The notes beneath the pieces were generated by a model, which saw only the letters and a program-made list of their open reading frames with translations, was not told the DNA's origin and ran no database searches. From Pachyseris speciosa (taxonomy: Eukaryota > Cnidaria > Anthozoa > Scleractinia > Pachyseridae), in contig JAEMWC010000012.1 of assembly GCA_016490735.1 (NCBI GenBank), positions 2,385,001-2,449,000 of the forward strand: a DNA stretch of 64,000 nt, in the 5' to 3' direction. Shown piece by piece: positions 24,701 through 39,700 of the stretch. The position numbers and the translations under genes were made by a program. Each line of letters opens with the position of its first letter. Position 1 is the first letter of the stretch.

Positions 24701-27700
24701 TTCCCTGATTAACGGCAACTTTTACATCAAAATGACTGAAAAGTTTTAATTGAGTCAAACACCATTCTTTTTAAATTCAAGGTAAAAAGTTTCAACCTCA
24801 TGGTAGCAGAGTTAAGGGCCAGATTAGCCTTTTATTCTTTAAGAACACATTACATGTAAGGTTGCATTCACTGTGCATATAGGCAGATCTCTGTTTACCG
24901 GTACATGTTTTACTTCATTTGAACTACATTATTAGCATAAATGGTGAAACAAGCTACAAAAAATGCACCCCAGAAATTGAAAGCACTTGGAAAACTTAAA
25001 GTATTCACCTAAAATTTGAGTACAACAGGTTCAATGTTTTTTTGAGAAATGATGTTTCTTACAAAGAATGTATAGCTCGGTGGCAAGAGTTGCGACCCAG
25101 CCATACAATTCCTTGTAAATTGCACAGGTTTTGAAAGCCTATTTCTCCAACAATATTGAACATATACTGGTTACCAAAAGTGGCATGCTCCTTTAGTCTA
25201 TAGTGTTGATGTGTTTGTAGCTTATAGTTTGATGTATACTTTTAACACATTGGCGCCCAGTCATTTTTACCTTTTCGGAGTGATTTTCCACCTATAAACA
25301 ATCCATAGCATTTTGTGGGAGTCTTGTGTGGCCGGCTTTGGCTGGCATGGGCGCCAATGGGTTAAGGTGGCCGAACAAAGTTTTCGCACACGCTCTGCAG
25401 CTGATGCAAGGCAGTGCACGCACAAGGATAAGACAACAACAGACATGGAGCCGAAAGAGTGATGAGTTTTTTGTTCTAAGGCAGTTTTATATGAGGTATT
25501 TTTCTTCTTAAAATGATAGTGTGTTGTAAACTTAAGTCTTGTTAGAATGGTAAGTCAGAAAAAGTCAAATTTGGCAGGTTTTTCTGTGTTACCGTGAGAA
25601 CCGTGAGAACCCTCTGAGAACCCAGTTAAATGCAGCGCATGCGTAGTTAGTCAAAAAATTGAGATTGAACTCTTTCAGGTCAGTCTTTCTGAAATACCCA
25701 TATTTCTCGAAAACTGCCTGTTAGAATTTCACGAAATTTGGCAGGAAAATACTTCAGGAAACAAGAAAGTAGGTTATTGCAACAATTCTAAAATTTAACT
25801 GAGGGAATTGTGAATAATGGAGTTATCTTTCAAGGACGAATAGCTAAAAATCGGTCTTTTAAAATATCTTTAGAATGGTGTCTACATGTGAGTATAGTGA
25901 CAAGTTTGTTTCAGGCAAATGATAGAGAAAATCTAATGACTGAATTTTCCGCAAATACAAAAAGCCCGATTTTAAGTTGATGTTTAAATCCAGTCATGTT
26001 ACCATGGCAACAGCGCACACGTCAGCACAACTATCAAAATTTGAAAGTCTATCCTTTTAACTCATGTCCTGCCAATTTTGGGGACCTAGAGTTCAACGGT
26101 TTTAGAATAAAAGGGAAATGCTACACAGGTTTCAAAAACTGTGTAGACTGTGTTCAGCCACCTTAAAATAAAACACAATTTTCTTTTGATGTTGATATTT
26201 TTTATTGCTCAGCTACTTAAACAAAAGCCTTTGAGGCTAGTAACATATCAACTCTATTTTATTTGAAAACAACCATATGTTGCAAGATCTGGGGGGGAGG
26301 GTACTACTTGCTGGCCAGTACTTAGATTCAAGGTTGAAATCGCATGAAAGCGAGCTTGAGGGGGTGGTGATTTTAAAAACTAGACAATAGAGGTAGAGTT
26401 GGAGCCACTAGTGACAGTCAGAAGTCGATGATCATCTCATCTAGGGTAATTGAGTTTCATACTGTGGCTTGTCACGTGACCTGGCCAACTGCAAACCCAG
26501 GAGGTAACGCTAAGTTAAACCTGGCCCTGAGCTAAGTTACCCACCCCCCTAGAAATTGTTTTAACTGTAGAATCTTAACCTACCATGACTTTCACTGAAT
26601 AGCGTTAAAAGGCCTGGTCATGTGACCTCTAGTTTTCTTTGATAACCCATTGGCGCCCAGCCATTTTTACCTTTTCGGAGTGATTTTCCACCTATAAATG
26701 ATCCATAGCATTTCGTGACTCTTTATTGAACCTCCCATGGAAAAGTGGTGCTGTCCTAAGGCACTGGAGGCTCAAGGTTCTGAAAACATCATTCTTATGT
26801 AGCTATTTTTCATCTGTGGAGCTACAAGGATGTCCCAAGTTTGGTTTGCTTGCGATTTTTGCTAAGTTTACAACCATTTTTCATCTTTAGTGGCTGCCTG
26901 ATGAGCATCATTAAGTGTGACGGTAGCTAAGAGTTCATTTTCTAAAAGAATCGAGCAAGGTGATGTACTTTGTTGTTGAATTTGGCTTGTTACTCGATGA
27001 ACTGGAAATTTGGTGGGTCGGGCACTTAGTACCTTTGGGACTTGGCTATTGATGAATTTCTCGACCTACCGCTGCATATTTTGAAATTTGTGAGCACTGA
27101 AGATGACCACAACCAGGAATTTTTGGCGGTAGGTCGGAGTGGCTGTAGACTTAGTTTATATGTGAAAGAATTGGGGGAAGGAACAGGCGCTGTCAAAAAT
27201 TCTTGTTATTTCCCAGCATGCAATGCAGTTGAGATGTTGAAAATGGCAGAAAGGCCCAAATGCACTGGAACAAAAGGCTGTATCTACGCTCGGGAGAAGA
27301 ATATGAACAAAACAAGTCATTTCTAAGCTAGAACAAGGACTGAATTTTGTTATGATGGTTCAAGTTTGGTTTTACGATGATTTCTTGAAAAAACATAAAG
27401 GCAAAAAGGGGCATTTTTGTCGTTTCTCTTTGACGTTAAAAATGGTCAGTTTCGTTCTTGTCCAAACTCAAAAGGCCATATTTGGTAAAAATCGCTACGT
27501 TTCTTGCATTTATTGGATATCCAAATTTAAAGGACATCCCATTTCATGCTTATGACTGACAGTTAAGGCAATATTCGTGCAATTGAGAAAGTTGCAAGGT
27601 TTTGAAGCATGGGAGTCTTGTGCGGCTGGTTTTGGCCGGCACGGGCGCCAATGGGTTAAGGCAAAATGTAAACAATGATGTCTGCAAAGATTCTCCTATT

Positions 27701-30700
27701 AAATGGTCACATATTTTTGCTTGCTAATTACATGATACACTTAGCCAAAAGAGAGAAAGCTGGCATTAGTTTCCCCACAGGGAAAAATCCAGAAAGTGAG
27801 TTCTGACATTTAACATTTGTAGGCTGCCCACCCCCTTATTCTCTAGCAAACCCTCAAGCACATCACTGTGGTACTGGTACTGGGAATGGTAATGGTAATG
27901 GTAATGGATTTATATACCACACATATCACATAGTTTCATGGCGGTTTACAATTCTTCTCTAGGGTGAGATCGGACGTTAGCCTGTAAAGGTGCCTCTGGC
28001 AGCCACTATCAGTCCATATTTCATCTCACCCACCCACTCCCGCTATGTTGTAATTACTAACCATTATTCCCTTTGCTCCCATCATTCCATTAGGTCCAGG
28101 GTTACCAGGTGCTCCCTAGAGACAGAAAATATAAAATAAAGTAAATGACACAAACCAGAAAGTTCAACACATTATCACTCTCAAATTATGTAATTACATG
28201 TTGTATTTGTTGTATTATGATCGTTGTATGCAGAGCAAAATAAAGTTTTGCATGACACCATGCCATGTTACATGTACATTACATTCTGCTACATTACTTA
28301 TTGGTAAGTGGTAGCTAGTCAATGGGTTACATTAAGTAAACAATACAAAGGGTGAGTCTTTCCTACTACTCTGGGTGACTTATAAGGGACCAGATTTTTA
28401 ACTACTGTAGGTGGATACTTTTAACCAGGCTTTTCACAGAGAATAAAGAAATCAACGATTTCCATGTCAACTCCTCATAGCAAAATCTAATTGTATATGT
28501 TACAAATTATTATGGAATTCACAGGATAGGAAGTAATTTTGTTAGAAACAAGAGGAATTTAAATACCTGAGGACCAGGAGCTCCTGGTTTTCCATCAACT
28601 CCTGGTTCTCCCTGAGATGAAAGAAAAAGTACTTTTAGCTTGAACAAGATGGACTGTGAGTTTCGATATTGTGTGTTTATGGATGACATCTACACAGCTT
28701 ACTTCCTCTTATCTCACAGATGCTAGTCTCATGGAAACTAGTTGCAAAAATTGGGTGATTCAAACCTGAATGCCCCTCCCTTTAACATATTACCCTCAAC
28801 TTGCCTGCAGACTTCTTAAAAAGCATTCATAAATACAGAGGAAATTCTTTATAAATTATGACTAGGAGACCCACTCTCAAACAAGACCACCTTTTTAAAT
28901 TGAATAACAGCTCATTTTACAGTTGTGTGCTCCGTGACCTGGACTCTGAGTGGAAGCAAGAATGGGGTTGACCTTGTTTTCATACAAACATTTCTGTATT
29001 TTGCATGCAAATTTGCACTAGTTAGCACAAGAATAACATGATTTGCACTAAAAGCAGCAAGGTTTGTATCAAAACAAGGTCACCAACAGCCTCAATTCCA
29101 TTCATAAGGCCAGGCCACTGAGCAGGGAATTGTAAACTCGCAGAACTATTATGCAGCTTGTGGAGTATACTTTAGACCCAAGAAAACAACCACTTGGCAC
29201 AAGATTGAATCTCACCACAAGTCCATATCAGATGAAGAGCCACATCATATCATAAGTGACAAGCTATAATCAGCCACACAGACTTGACCTTTCAGGCAGT
29301 TGTCAGGTTAAGGTTCTGCTTAACACCAGGCATGAATCATCATCTCACACATTATCTTATTTATTTAACTTTCCACCAGTCATCAAACTAATGCGCAGTG
29401 AGAGGGTTTCATTAAGGGTCCGACACAATATCAAATGACTCACTGTGAAAAACTCTAGTTTGTGATATATCGATATAATGGGGAAAATTATTTAGATTCT
29501 CTAATATGTAGTCAAACATTTAATCAGTGATGCACGCACCGGGGCACCAGTTTTGCCGTCTCGTCCTGCCACTCCTGCTTGGCCAGTAGGTCCCTACATG
29601 AGAAAAGTACAATTATTATACAAATTCTCTAATACTTATAATAAAAGTAATAATAATAATAATAATAATAATAATAGTAATAATAATAATAATAATGACA
29701 GAAAGTCTCAAATCTTTCTAGCTGAGCACAGATGCTCTATTTGCTTCTCTATTGGAGGAATAAATAAATACAAATACAAATAGATGCTCTATTAATTAAG
29801 GAGACTAAATTTAAATCAACTCTAAATTGAGTAGAGTATTTTGAGGAGAGGGGAAAACCGGAGTACCTGGAGAGAAACCTCTCAGAGTAGAGTAGAGAAC
29901 CAACAAACTCAGCCCACTTATGATGCCGAGTCCGGGAATCAAACCCATGACACATTGGTAGAAGGTGGGCTACCTGTGGACCAGCTAACTCTTTTTTTGT
30001 GTGTGTACAAATTTTAAAAATAAAGCTGCTTGTAGACGAGTGCTCTAGTTCCAGGAGGTGTATTGAAATGGACCCCAATAGTACATTTTTTTAATTGCCC
30101 TCAAAACCATAGTTTGTTCTTAAACTAGGCATGTCTCAAGATTGCAGTCATCAATGGCTGGTACCTTGACTGTGATAAAGGTCTTTTAAGGGGGTACCCC
30201 ATTTTCCCAACCTTTAACTGTGATATCACAAATCTTTGAAAATTACCCCATTCATAGAATGTACACTTTTCTCAAACTTGTATTAATACTGTTGTTGCCC
30301 AAGATGCACATAGCATAATTTATGGTTTATCTGTGTGTTTTGTGCGTGTGTGTGTGTGTGTTTTCATGTGTGAGCCTGATTTTTGAATGTAAATTTGTAT
30401 TATTGCGATCCCCCTGATAAGCCTAGGTGCTTTTGGGGTAAACAATGACAAATAATTATGTTTAAATAAAAAAACATAAGGTACCTTAGAACCTGGTCGT
30501 CCTGGAAGACCACGGGTACCCGCAGATCCCTGAGAAGATATGGCAAAACTCAATTAATTCTGTGACACAAGGGTGAGTGTTCCTTGCTGTCAAAACAACA
30601 CCTGAATTAACACCCTGAACCCGTAGAAATACCTGTAATTAATGTGCCATAACCAAGATTATAATGTAGCAGTACTGGGCAGTATAATGCTCCAACAAAC

Positions 30701-33700
30701 CACACAATTTACTTTTATCTGAAACATGTTTTGTCCATTGAAAAGTATTGTCTAATAAATACGTCAAAAATAAAGAAGGTTTTTATTCTGGGGAAATGTC
30801 CAAAGTGCTGCTTTTGCAAACAAAGCAGTACAAAATGTAAAAAGATGTATAAGTGCCAAGAAATACAGGACAGATTTCTTACATTTTATGGAATTGCATT
30901 GTACATTCCTTCAAAAACATCTTTAACTGTAATGCATGGATGGAAAGCCTTTATTTTAAAACAATAAGTGTTAAAGCTGCATGAGCTTGTGGGGTCGTTT
31001 ACAGTGTACAGCTAACTTATGACCATACGAAATTAACAAGACACAGTCAAGAACTGCATGTGGCTACTGCTTAATAAGCTAAAACAGTGAATAAAGTGGA
31101 TTCTTTACAGTTAAAGTAGTGTGGTGAATACTAGAAGAAGTGTGAGTAAGCACTCCACACTTTGGTTGCACTCGGTAATAACCGATGTCTTCTTTGATTC
31201 CCTTCGTCATCATCACTTCTATTTTGGAATAATTATGTAGTCAGTGAACGTCGCTGGGCTCCCTCGAAGTTCAAAAGAGAAGTTGTGAACTTCTTTAAGA
31301 TCACTTTTTCTATGTTGCACCTGTAACCAGGTACAGCTCTCTTAGACTGTGAGAAGTGTTTTTCCTAGCCCATTTTTCGAGCTTTTTAGTGACCTTTATG
31401 GAGGTATTCCAGCGGAAAAGTGCTCTCTGAATCGAATTGAGTCTGACATCCATGGCAATCGAGTCAAATAATGCCCTGTTATGGACACAAAAGATGTCTT
31501 TCGAGACACAAAAAGACCTCTTTATTTCAAGGGCCAAACAAGCCGATAGTTTTTCACCGGCAGGAGTTGTGACTTTCGGTATCATGATTAGGTCTACTTG
31601 AAACGTTCTTGAATAGCAAATGAGGCTTAAAATCAGCGAGAATTCTTCCTCAGGACAAAATAAAGAACATGAATATGACAGAAATTAGCACTAAGCAATT
31701 TTTATTTCCAAATGGAAACAGTTGAAAGACTATTGTATCGTATTGGACCATGGAAAGTTATGTTGAATAAACTTGAGAAGTGTGAATTCGCAGGGCATAA
31801 CTTTATATAACTGATTCTCCAGAACTCCTACCTGTATGTTGTAATAAACAAGTGCGAAAAAGCCGTGCATAAATAAAGAACCGAAAAAGTAGAGGGAACA
31901 CATTTTATCAAGTTTATTTACCTGTGACCTAATAAATAACCAAATGTCTCCAAACAAAGCAAATAAACTCGCACCCTGAGTTCCACTCAAGCGAAATTGT
32001 CACTTCTGCAGGCAAATATAACTATTAAAAGCTGATTCATTTTGATTACAAGCGTAAATTGTCCCATAACACATACGCTTAATGACGATTTGGTTTGAGT
32101 TGCCAGCGACAAGAATACTCGAGTTAACCGGCTTCAAATGTCAGTGCACAAACAAGGATGGATGAACAAAATTTGTAAAGAAACACGCTACAATTCTCAG
32201 TCTTGCAAACATTTGCGATGTTAGCACAAGAAGTGTCACATTAAAGAGCACATGCTTTTAAGCACGTCCGATATGCAAATACAGCTTGGTTTTGAAAATT
32301 GTCATCTCAAACTAAACAGTGCATTCGGAAAATCTCTGTATCTATGAAAGCCAGTGCTTTAATCCCTGATAGCGGAAAATGCGAATTTATTTTAAGGAAA
32401 ATATTTACCTATATTTAAGGTGCATCTGATACTTTGTAATCCGATCCATTTGACTACTTACATTACATTACATTACATTAACATTACTTACACACCGGGT
32501 GACATAATGGCTACCGCTTCTCTAGAAGCAGTAGCCACAAAAAACAAGAAATATTTACAAATTAATGTGAATTATGGACATGAAGTCATGTATTAATAAT
32601 AATACCCTAAATACAACTGTCTTTGATTAAAGTAATTATGTAACAAACTAAGAGGCACATTTATTGCAAATTCATGGCAATTTTGATTTAATCTGCATTG
32701 AGTACTCTTAGGAAAACCTTTAAACAACATTATCATTCCTGTGCTCTACGTGAAACCAACACTTGCCCCAATGCACACTGCGACAGAAAAAAATTCCCTG
32801 ATGTTTTGCTGACCAATCCAAGACAAATCTTTGGGCTGTAAAGGCACTGAACAATGATGTCACAGAAATCTGTTTTAAATTTTTTGAAATGACATCACAT
32901 TTTCCAACAAGGAAACACCTTCACAAGCTAAATAGCTAGCCAAAAGTAACATTCCTTGACTTTTCTCTGACTTTCAGGTAGAATTTGGAATTCCCCTGAC
33001 TTAACTGATGCACAATTCCCTGACTTTTCCCAGACGCTAAAAGCCCTAACTGTGGAAAACCTGCTCTCTCTACCAAAGACACTCGGTTCCATCCCTTTAG
33101 GGTCCATACATGAGAGAGATTCAACCTTACCTTATCACCCTTTGCGCCATTTCTTCCATTTTCTCCTGGTGACCCAGTGCTTCCCTGCAAAGTACAGAGG
33201 TATGAGGGACTTCTATGTCATAAGCTAGTTCTTATTCTGCAGCAGGAAAACTTCATCACCATGCATGGTTCCTAAAATTACTGACATGTTTTTTCTGACG
33301 TCTAATGTATGGCTTTAAGTTGTGAGTATTTGGCAGAGTATGAAATAAATCTTTGCATCTCACCACGTCTGAAGATTTAACCACACGAAAGTAAAAGTAA
33401 CACAATAGTAATTTGATGTGAGCTCGAGGTAGACATACTCACTGCACTTTCATTTAAAGTTCATTTCTTTTCATTGAGGTTCACCTTTAGGGAATGGCTA
33501 ACTGACTACTTAATACAAGTTGAACGTTTAATACAGGTTCGTCTGCTACTATATTACAAATCTGTTGTAACAGCCCTATACAAAATTCATTGGTCATTGT
33601 AAGAGATTTTCATCTCTCTTGCTCATTTGTAAATAACTAAATTTCAGCTTTTGAGTACTAGTTTAGCCATACTTAATATACATTCACATAGTTTCCTTTT

Positions 33701-36700
33701 ATGAAGCGACCATTTGATACAGGTGAAAACAATAAAAATACAAAGCTTACCTTTCTGCCTGGGCTGCCGTCAGGTCCTGGATTACCACGACGACCAGGAG
33801 CACCCTAAAGAGATAATGACTTAGTCATTACACTGAACAAGCACATAAGGAGATGAAAGCAAATCAAGAAACAGATCTTTGTAAAAAGACAGCTGTTGAA
33901 ATTATCACAAATAGAAGAGTTTATTAATATGATCTGTGAGTTGAAACCAAATGTCTGTGAAGGTACACACAGTGGTGTTCAATCAATCAATCAATCAATC
34001 AAACTTTATTTAACGAGGGTGACAATAAATAGTTAAAAACTAATAAACTCGTGTTAACTTAAAACTGTGGATGAAAAAGGTGTAATCATCACACAAATGA
34101 AAGCTGTTGAGAAGTAGTTTCCAGTGGCATTCTTTATTGTGCTGTACAAGGTGGTTGTACCTCATGGATCTTAAGGAAGAGACACTTGGGTAGCTCTTTT
34201 AATCAACCCATTGGCGACCGTGCCAGCCAAAACCAGCCGAGTCTTTGCGCAGATTCACGTTGCCTGACCTCCTACCCACCCAACCACCTTAAGCTTGATA
34301 GGATTTTGCCTCTCAAGGCCATTTAGTTTCTCTCTCTTTTTTGCTCTCGTGAGGCCGCTTGTTGGCCATGAATTTTGATTTTTTGTACTTTGAGTTTTTT
34401 TTTGCAGCATGTAGCCCCAGGAGCATTTTTGTCCTGTTGGTCGCTGTACTGTAATTGTACTTTTTTAATGTTTTGTAATAAAGGCCAGGCTGCATGGTTC
34501 AGCTTGGGATGGCTCCCATCTTTCGACTCGGCATGGCTCCCAGTTGTGTGTGACAACAGTACTTTCCAGTACAGCATGGCTCCCATCTTTCGACTCGGCA
34601 TGGCTCCCAGTTGTGTGTGACAACAGTACTTTCCAGTACAGCTGTAGTTTACATGTACCATAATGCAAAAGGTGGTTCTATCACTGGAGTCCGTGAATGA
34701 AATCATAACTGGTGTAACCATTCAACTGTGGTGGTGCTATTAGTACACTGAACTTCATTTTCCATTTTTCTATATAATGAAGTACGCAATATAACAAACA
34801 ATATTCTTCAGCCCAACCACTTAAAATGTGTGGGAAAGGACCTCAATATAATGAGCCCTTGATATAACAAACCAATTTCCCCATTCCCTTGGTACTTCGT
34901 TAAATCGAGGTTCCACTGTAGTATAATTTATTTCATGTAATTTGGCTTCCCAGTTCTTTTACTCTTTTATTATTTTAGGAATTAAGCCAATATCCCTTTT
35001 GTTTATTTGATTTCATTGTATGTAAAATTTGTCCTTTTGTTTGTAAAGGTAAATAAAGTACATTGTTGAAAGAAGGGCTAAGTAGTACCAAACACCGTGT
35101 CAGTAATGAATTAAAAATTAAGCAAATTGAATTATTATAATTTACCAGTGGTCCTACAGCACCAGCAGGTCCAGGAAGGCCATCTGCTCCAGTAGCACCC
35201 TAAATAAAAACGAGAATCACTTCATGAATTTTACCAGGGCCACTTTTGCCTTGGCAACCTACGTTTACACTAGCATGCATAAGGGTCGTTTACATCAACA
35301 AGTTTGTCGCGGGACATGAAAATCTATTTTATTGCAAATATTCTTTAGAGAAAAAAACGTCTAATTACTAATGTGAAAAGAGAAAATGATATCTGCCTGA
35401 GTACTCATTTCGATAATAGAATTACGCCTCGGCTTTCATAGAAATCTTCCCTGCTAGCAGAGGTCTCTTCTACCAGCAGGGCCGGAAATAAAAATCACGC
35501 CAGCCAAGGGCGCCTATGCTTTGTCGCATAAAAATTGGCATAAAATCTACATTAAATCAAAAGGCTGATTTTTAACGATAACCAAAAAAGTAAATTTAAT
35601 TTTGTCATAGTTTACAATTTTTAAAAACGCGGTCACCCTGTGCTATTGAAGACGGTTTTTTGTCTTCAAATCACGTGCTCGAAAAGTGCAGGTAATCATG
35701 GCGTGTTGCGGGCCAAATCTTCAAACTTCCAGAATCTTGTTTTTATTCCTAAAGCGGAAAAATTACTTCTTTGGCACTTAAAATGGAAAGGAAGAACATT
35801 AATCGATGTTTAGGTGGCCTCAGAATGGAAGATCAAGGCGAACGGAGCCCTCTGAAACTTTTCTTGTGAATAATTTTTCCTTCCCTCAACCGCAACGAAA
35901 ACGCTTTCAAGAGAGTTTTCAATACAGATAGCGGATTTAAAGCAGCTGCCTGGACTTTAGAAAACAAAAATGGTAATGTAGATATTAGTTCGAAGTTGAA
36001 TTCAGCTTTTAGCATGATAGGCAAAGCCACAGCCGATAAAATAACTGCAAAACTTGTGGGAAAAACTCATGCTTTCGCTTTTGCGTGAATAATTAATTCG
36101 AACAAGTGTTCATGCAGTGAATCAGGTCTGTGAAATTTCGAACATTTTTTGTGCTTTTAGATAAGTTTTTTTGCCTCATCTTGAATGAAAATCTATTGTT
36201 ATTGAACTTCCTGTCACTTTTCTTTCATTGGTTGCCTTCATTTGAGAGTTTTAGTGCAATCTGGATTTGGATTTCTGTACATTGAAGACCTTAATTTACG
36301 GCAACCTCTGTGATTTGTTTGTTTAGTATATTCGCTTCCCTCAAATATATTTTATTGAGTCTTGTTCACCTTCTACTGAACTCCTGGGGATAGAGCTAAG
36401 TTGGTACTAAATTCACACAGTTGAAAAACGATTTATCTCAAAATAATTGCCTTGTTTTTGTCGTCTTTTTGATGTACAACTTTCCTCTTTCTCTCGCTGC
36501 GCTGTAATATTTCGTCGGGCGGCGAAAAAATTATCCAATTTCTTCTTTTTGAATTCGTTTTACATGTGTTTTTCGCCGAGGACTTCGGTATAAGAATCAA
36601 CGAAATGCTATTGAAGAAAAACGTTTTTAACATGCTATTCTTGTTCTTACGTTTTACAAGAGATTGATGTAAAGATAGTTTTGAAATATGTTCGCTTTGA

Positions 36701-39700
36701 TACTCGATAAAAGGTTCACTCTCAAGTGCAGTGGTCGCTCCTAAATACGTCTTTCTAAATACCCCCTCTTAAGTTTTCGCTCATGAAGTAGTCTCTCGTA
36801 AAGATTGTGGAAGTTTTCGTTCCCTCCAAAAGTTATAATCTTTGTCTGGAATGCCTTCGATTGCCTCAAGTAAAGTTACTATGACAACGATTTTGTCACA
36901 GCGGAAAGCGGGGCCCTGGAAACGAGACTTTGAAAAAACGAAAGGAACAAACAGCATTTTATGACCGGTCCCAGCCTTCGGCTGGCCCCGGTAAAAACAG
37001 CTCTTTCATCATACTGTCAAAGGAGGTCAAACATTCCAAAATATGGGCACCACAGTTTAGTGCTAGTCTACTGACGAACAGCAGTTACAGACCAGCATGT
37101 ACTCTTAATGAAAGTTGCAGAGAACGGCTACCTAAATAGCCTCACTGTGTGAGACTCTCATGCCGAAAAACCTTGCACTGCTTTTAGTATTTCCTGAGAG
37201 CTCCCCACAACCAATGCTTCACTCCATCAGCCAAATCATTCTTCTTCCAAACACCACACCTGTATTTGTTTCTGAGCCTTTGTTTTTTGAAGCCAACAAA
37301 AGCATATTTTAGGACATTATCTAGCTTTTCCAAGCAAAGGACAATATTTTGCACATGCAAAAATAGCTCCCTACAAACTTACCATATTTTCTTGACCTCA
37401 CAAAAAATGGCTCCACAGGCTGGTCCATCTCTATTGCCAAAGCCACCCCCATTGGACAGCAGGGTTGGAAATTAATGACTGCTCATTCACACACACACAA
37501 GTTAAATATTTTGCTAAGTGTTCATTCTTTTCAAGTCATGCAGTTTCCACTTTTAACGTTATGAAATCTCCAACAAACCAGGTGCTACGTGTAACTTGAA
37601 ATTCCTAGTTTTGTTTTTAATGTGGCTTCTGCCTTGTGATAATTACTAAGACAACGCAAAAACACATACAAAATGACACTGCCAGTCGAACACAAAACAA
37701 GATGGCTCTAAGTACTGCTCAGGCCTGATGAAGTGAGTGACAGATCACAGGTCCAAATGAAGGTTTTCTGAAGGTCACTCGCCCCAACCTGGGAAGTGCT
37801 ATAAAAAATTTAGTTTCCAACCCTGTCATAGTTTTTTAATCTCAACTTAATGTCAACTCTAGCTTAAAACTGAGACTAAAAATTATGCACAGTGCCATAA
37901 CTATGGCAAAGGGATTAAATTCTAGTTGTTGCATTTTTACCCTTTTTCCATTGCGGCCAGTTGGTCCTGTAGGCCCTGGTGGACCAGGTGATCCCTACAA
38001 CACAGAAAAGGTTATCAGAAAAGGCTAAAGGATTGAACTTAATTTATGTTGCAAACCAACGCTATCATAAAACAAGACTGTCCAGTTATTGGAAACTTCA
38101 GTGAAAGAATTGATGTTGTACCTGTCCTCCTTTTTCACCCTTCTGTCCCTGTAATCCTGGCAAACCAGTTCGACCCTATGGGTATGCAATGCAGAGATTC
38201 AGGAAAAATATTATTTTATTTACGACCCCACAACCATATGCTTTAAACTTTCATCATGTTTAAATAAAGGATATGTATGTATCACAATAGAGTACTTAAG
38301 TGATGATGTCATAAAAGCTAAATTTGTAAAATTATGGGATTTGTTTGGATATTCAAAAAATACACGATCAAAAAGACCTACTTGCCAAAAATCAGCATTT
38401 TCTTACAGTTTGAGAGCGAGATATTAGCACTGTTATGCTCTGCTGACTCCATACAAATCCTTCTAAATTTTACTCAGTTCCTAATGTTATGAACCAAGTC
38501 AAATTTAGAAGGATTTGTATGGAGTCAGCAGAGCATAACAGTGCTAATATCTCAGAGCCAATTTGCCTTTAAATACTGACTTTTTGGCAAGTTAGCATCT
38601 TTCATCTTGCTCTTGCTGAAAATCTCAACAAATCCCATAATTTCAAAAATTCTAATATTTGTGATGTCACACTTTAGCACTCTATTGCTAGTAATCTCGC
38701 AATCTTGATCGGCTAATTTGCCCTTGTCAATAAGAGTCCCGTATCAACATGCCACGTAATGCTTTTTTCATTTTCTTTGACATTGACAACGATATTCTCC
38801 ATGACAATGGTCAAAATTTGTTGCAAACTCACCTCGTGAGTCCACAACATTTTGACCACTGATGATGATGAATACTGTTGTCAATAAGAGTCCAGACAAC
38901 ACTAACACACATTTGATTTGTTAATTAATGGGAATCAAGCTAGGCATTAGCAACAGGTTAACTGTCAACCTCTCAAAGAATAGCAATGAACAAGTCATAA
39001 GAGCAAAACAACACAAAGAGCACATGAATGATGTGTTAGCCTGATCTTCAAATCAATTCTCCAAAACATGGTATAAGAAATGCAATAGAAGGTTAGGAGA
39101 CTTAACCTACCCGATCTCCAGGAGCACCAGCTTGTCCTTGAGCACCGGGTACACCCTGTGAAGTAACAAGGACAAAAAAGTAGTTAATGCAGAGTCCAAC
39201 ATCAAGAATTACAAGAAGTTAAAAATCTCATTAATAATTCATGAAGAAATACAAAATAAATTTATTTTTAACGAGTGTCTTTATATCTGTTTAAGACAGC
39301 TAAATTTTACATCTGATTTTCTACGCCAAAATAACCCAAAATCTAAATTTTAAGTGTAAGGATGGATAGATGATTGTACAGTAAAGATTTTTAAGCCGTT
39401 GAATAAATTCCCAATTCGTGTTTTATCACGTACTAAAACACTCAGCTGCACCTCGTGTTTTAAACACTCCTGCTCATTTACTATACATTATGTATAAAAT
39501 GACAACAAGCACTACAGTCAAACCACAGTTCCCCTTACTCCTGTAAGTCTGCATAGTGAACAACATGGAATGCCTCAGATTTTAACATTTTGAGACGTTT
39601 AGGGTTAAAATTGACAATTCTACAAGCCCTGGAAGTTGTCATTTTGCCCTCAAAAATGGTATTTGAATTGCGTGGCCAAAATATCACATGACAACAGCAT

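Noticed and set aside
27042..27326. Possible host gene exon (94-aa frame)
   Set aside because: Lies within a TTAA-type element, has no recognisable domain and no evident splice sites.
34323..34721. 132-aa minus frame
   Set aside because: Spans the 67-bp tandem duplication; no recognisable domain or splice context.
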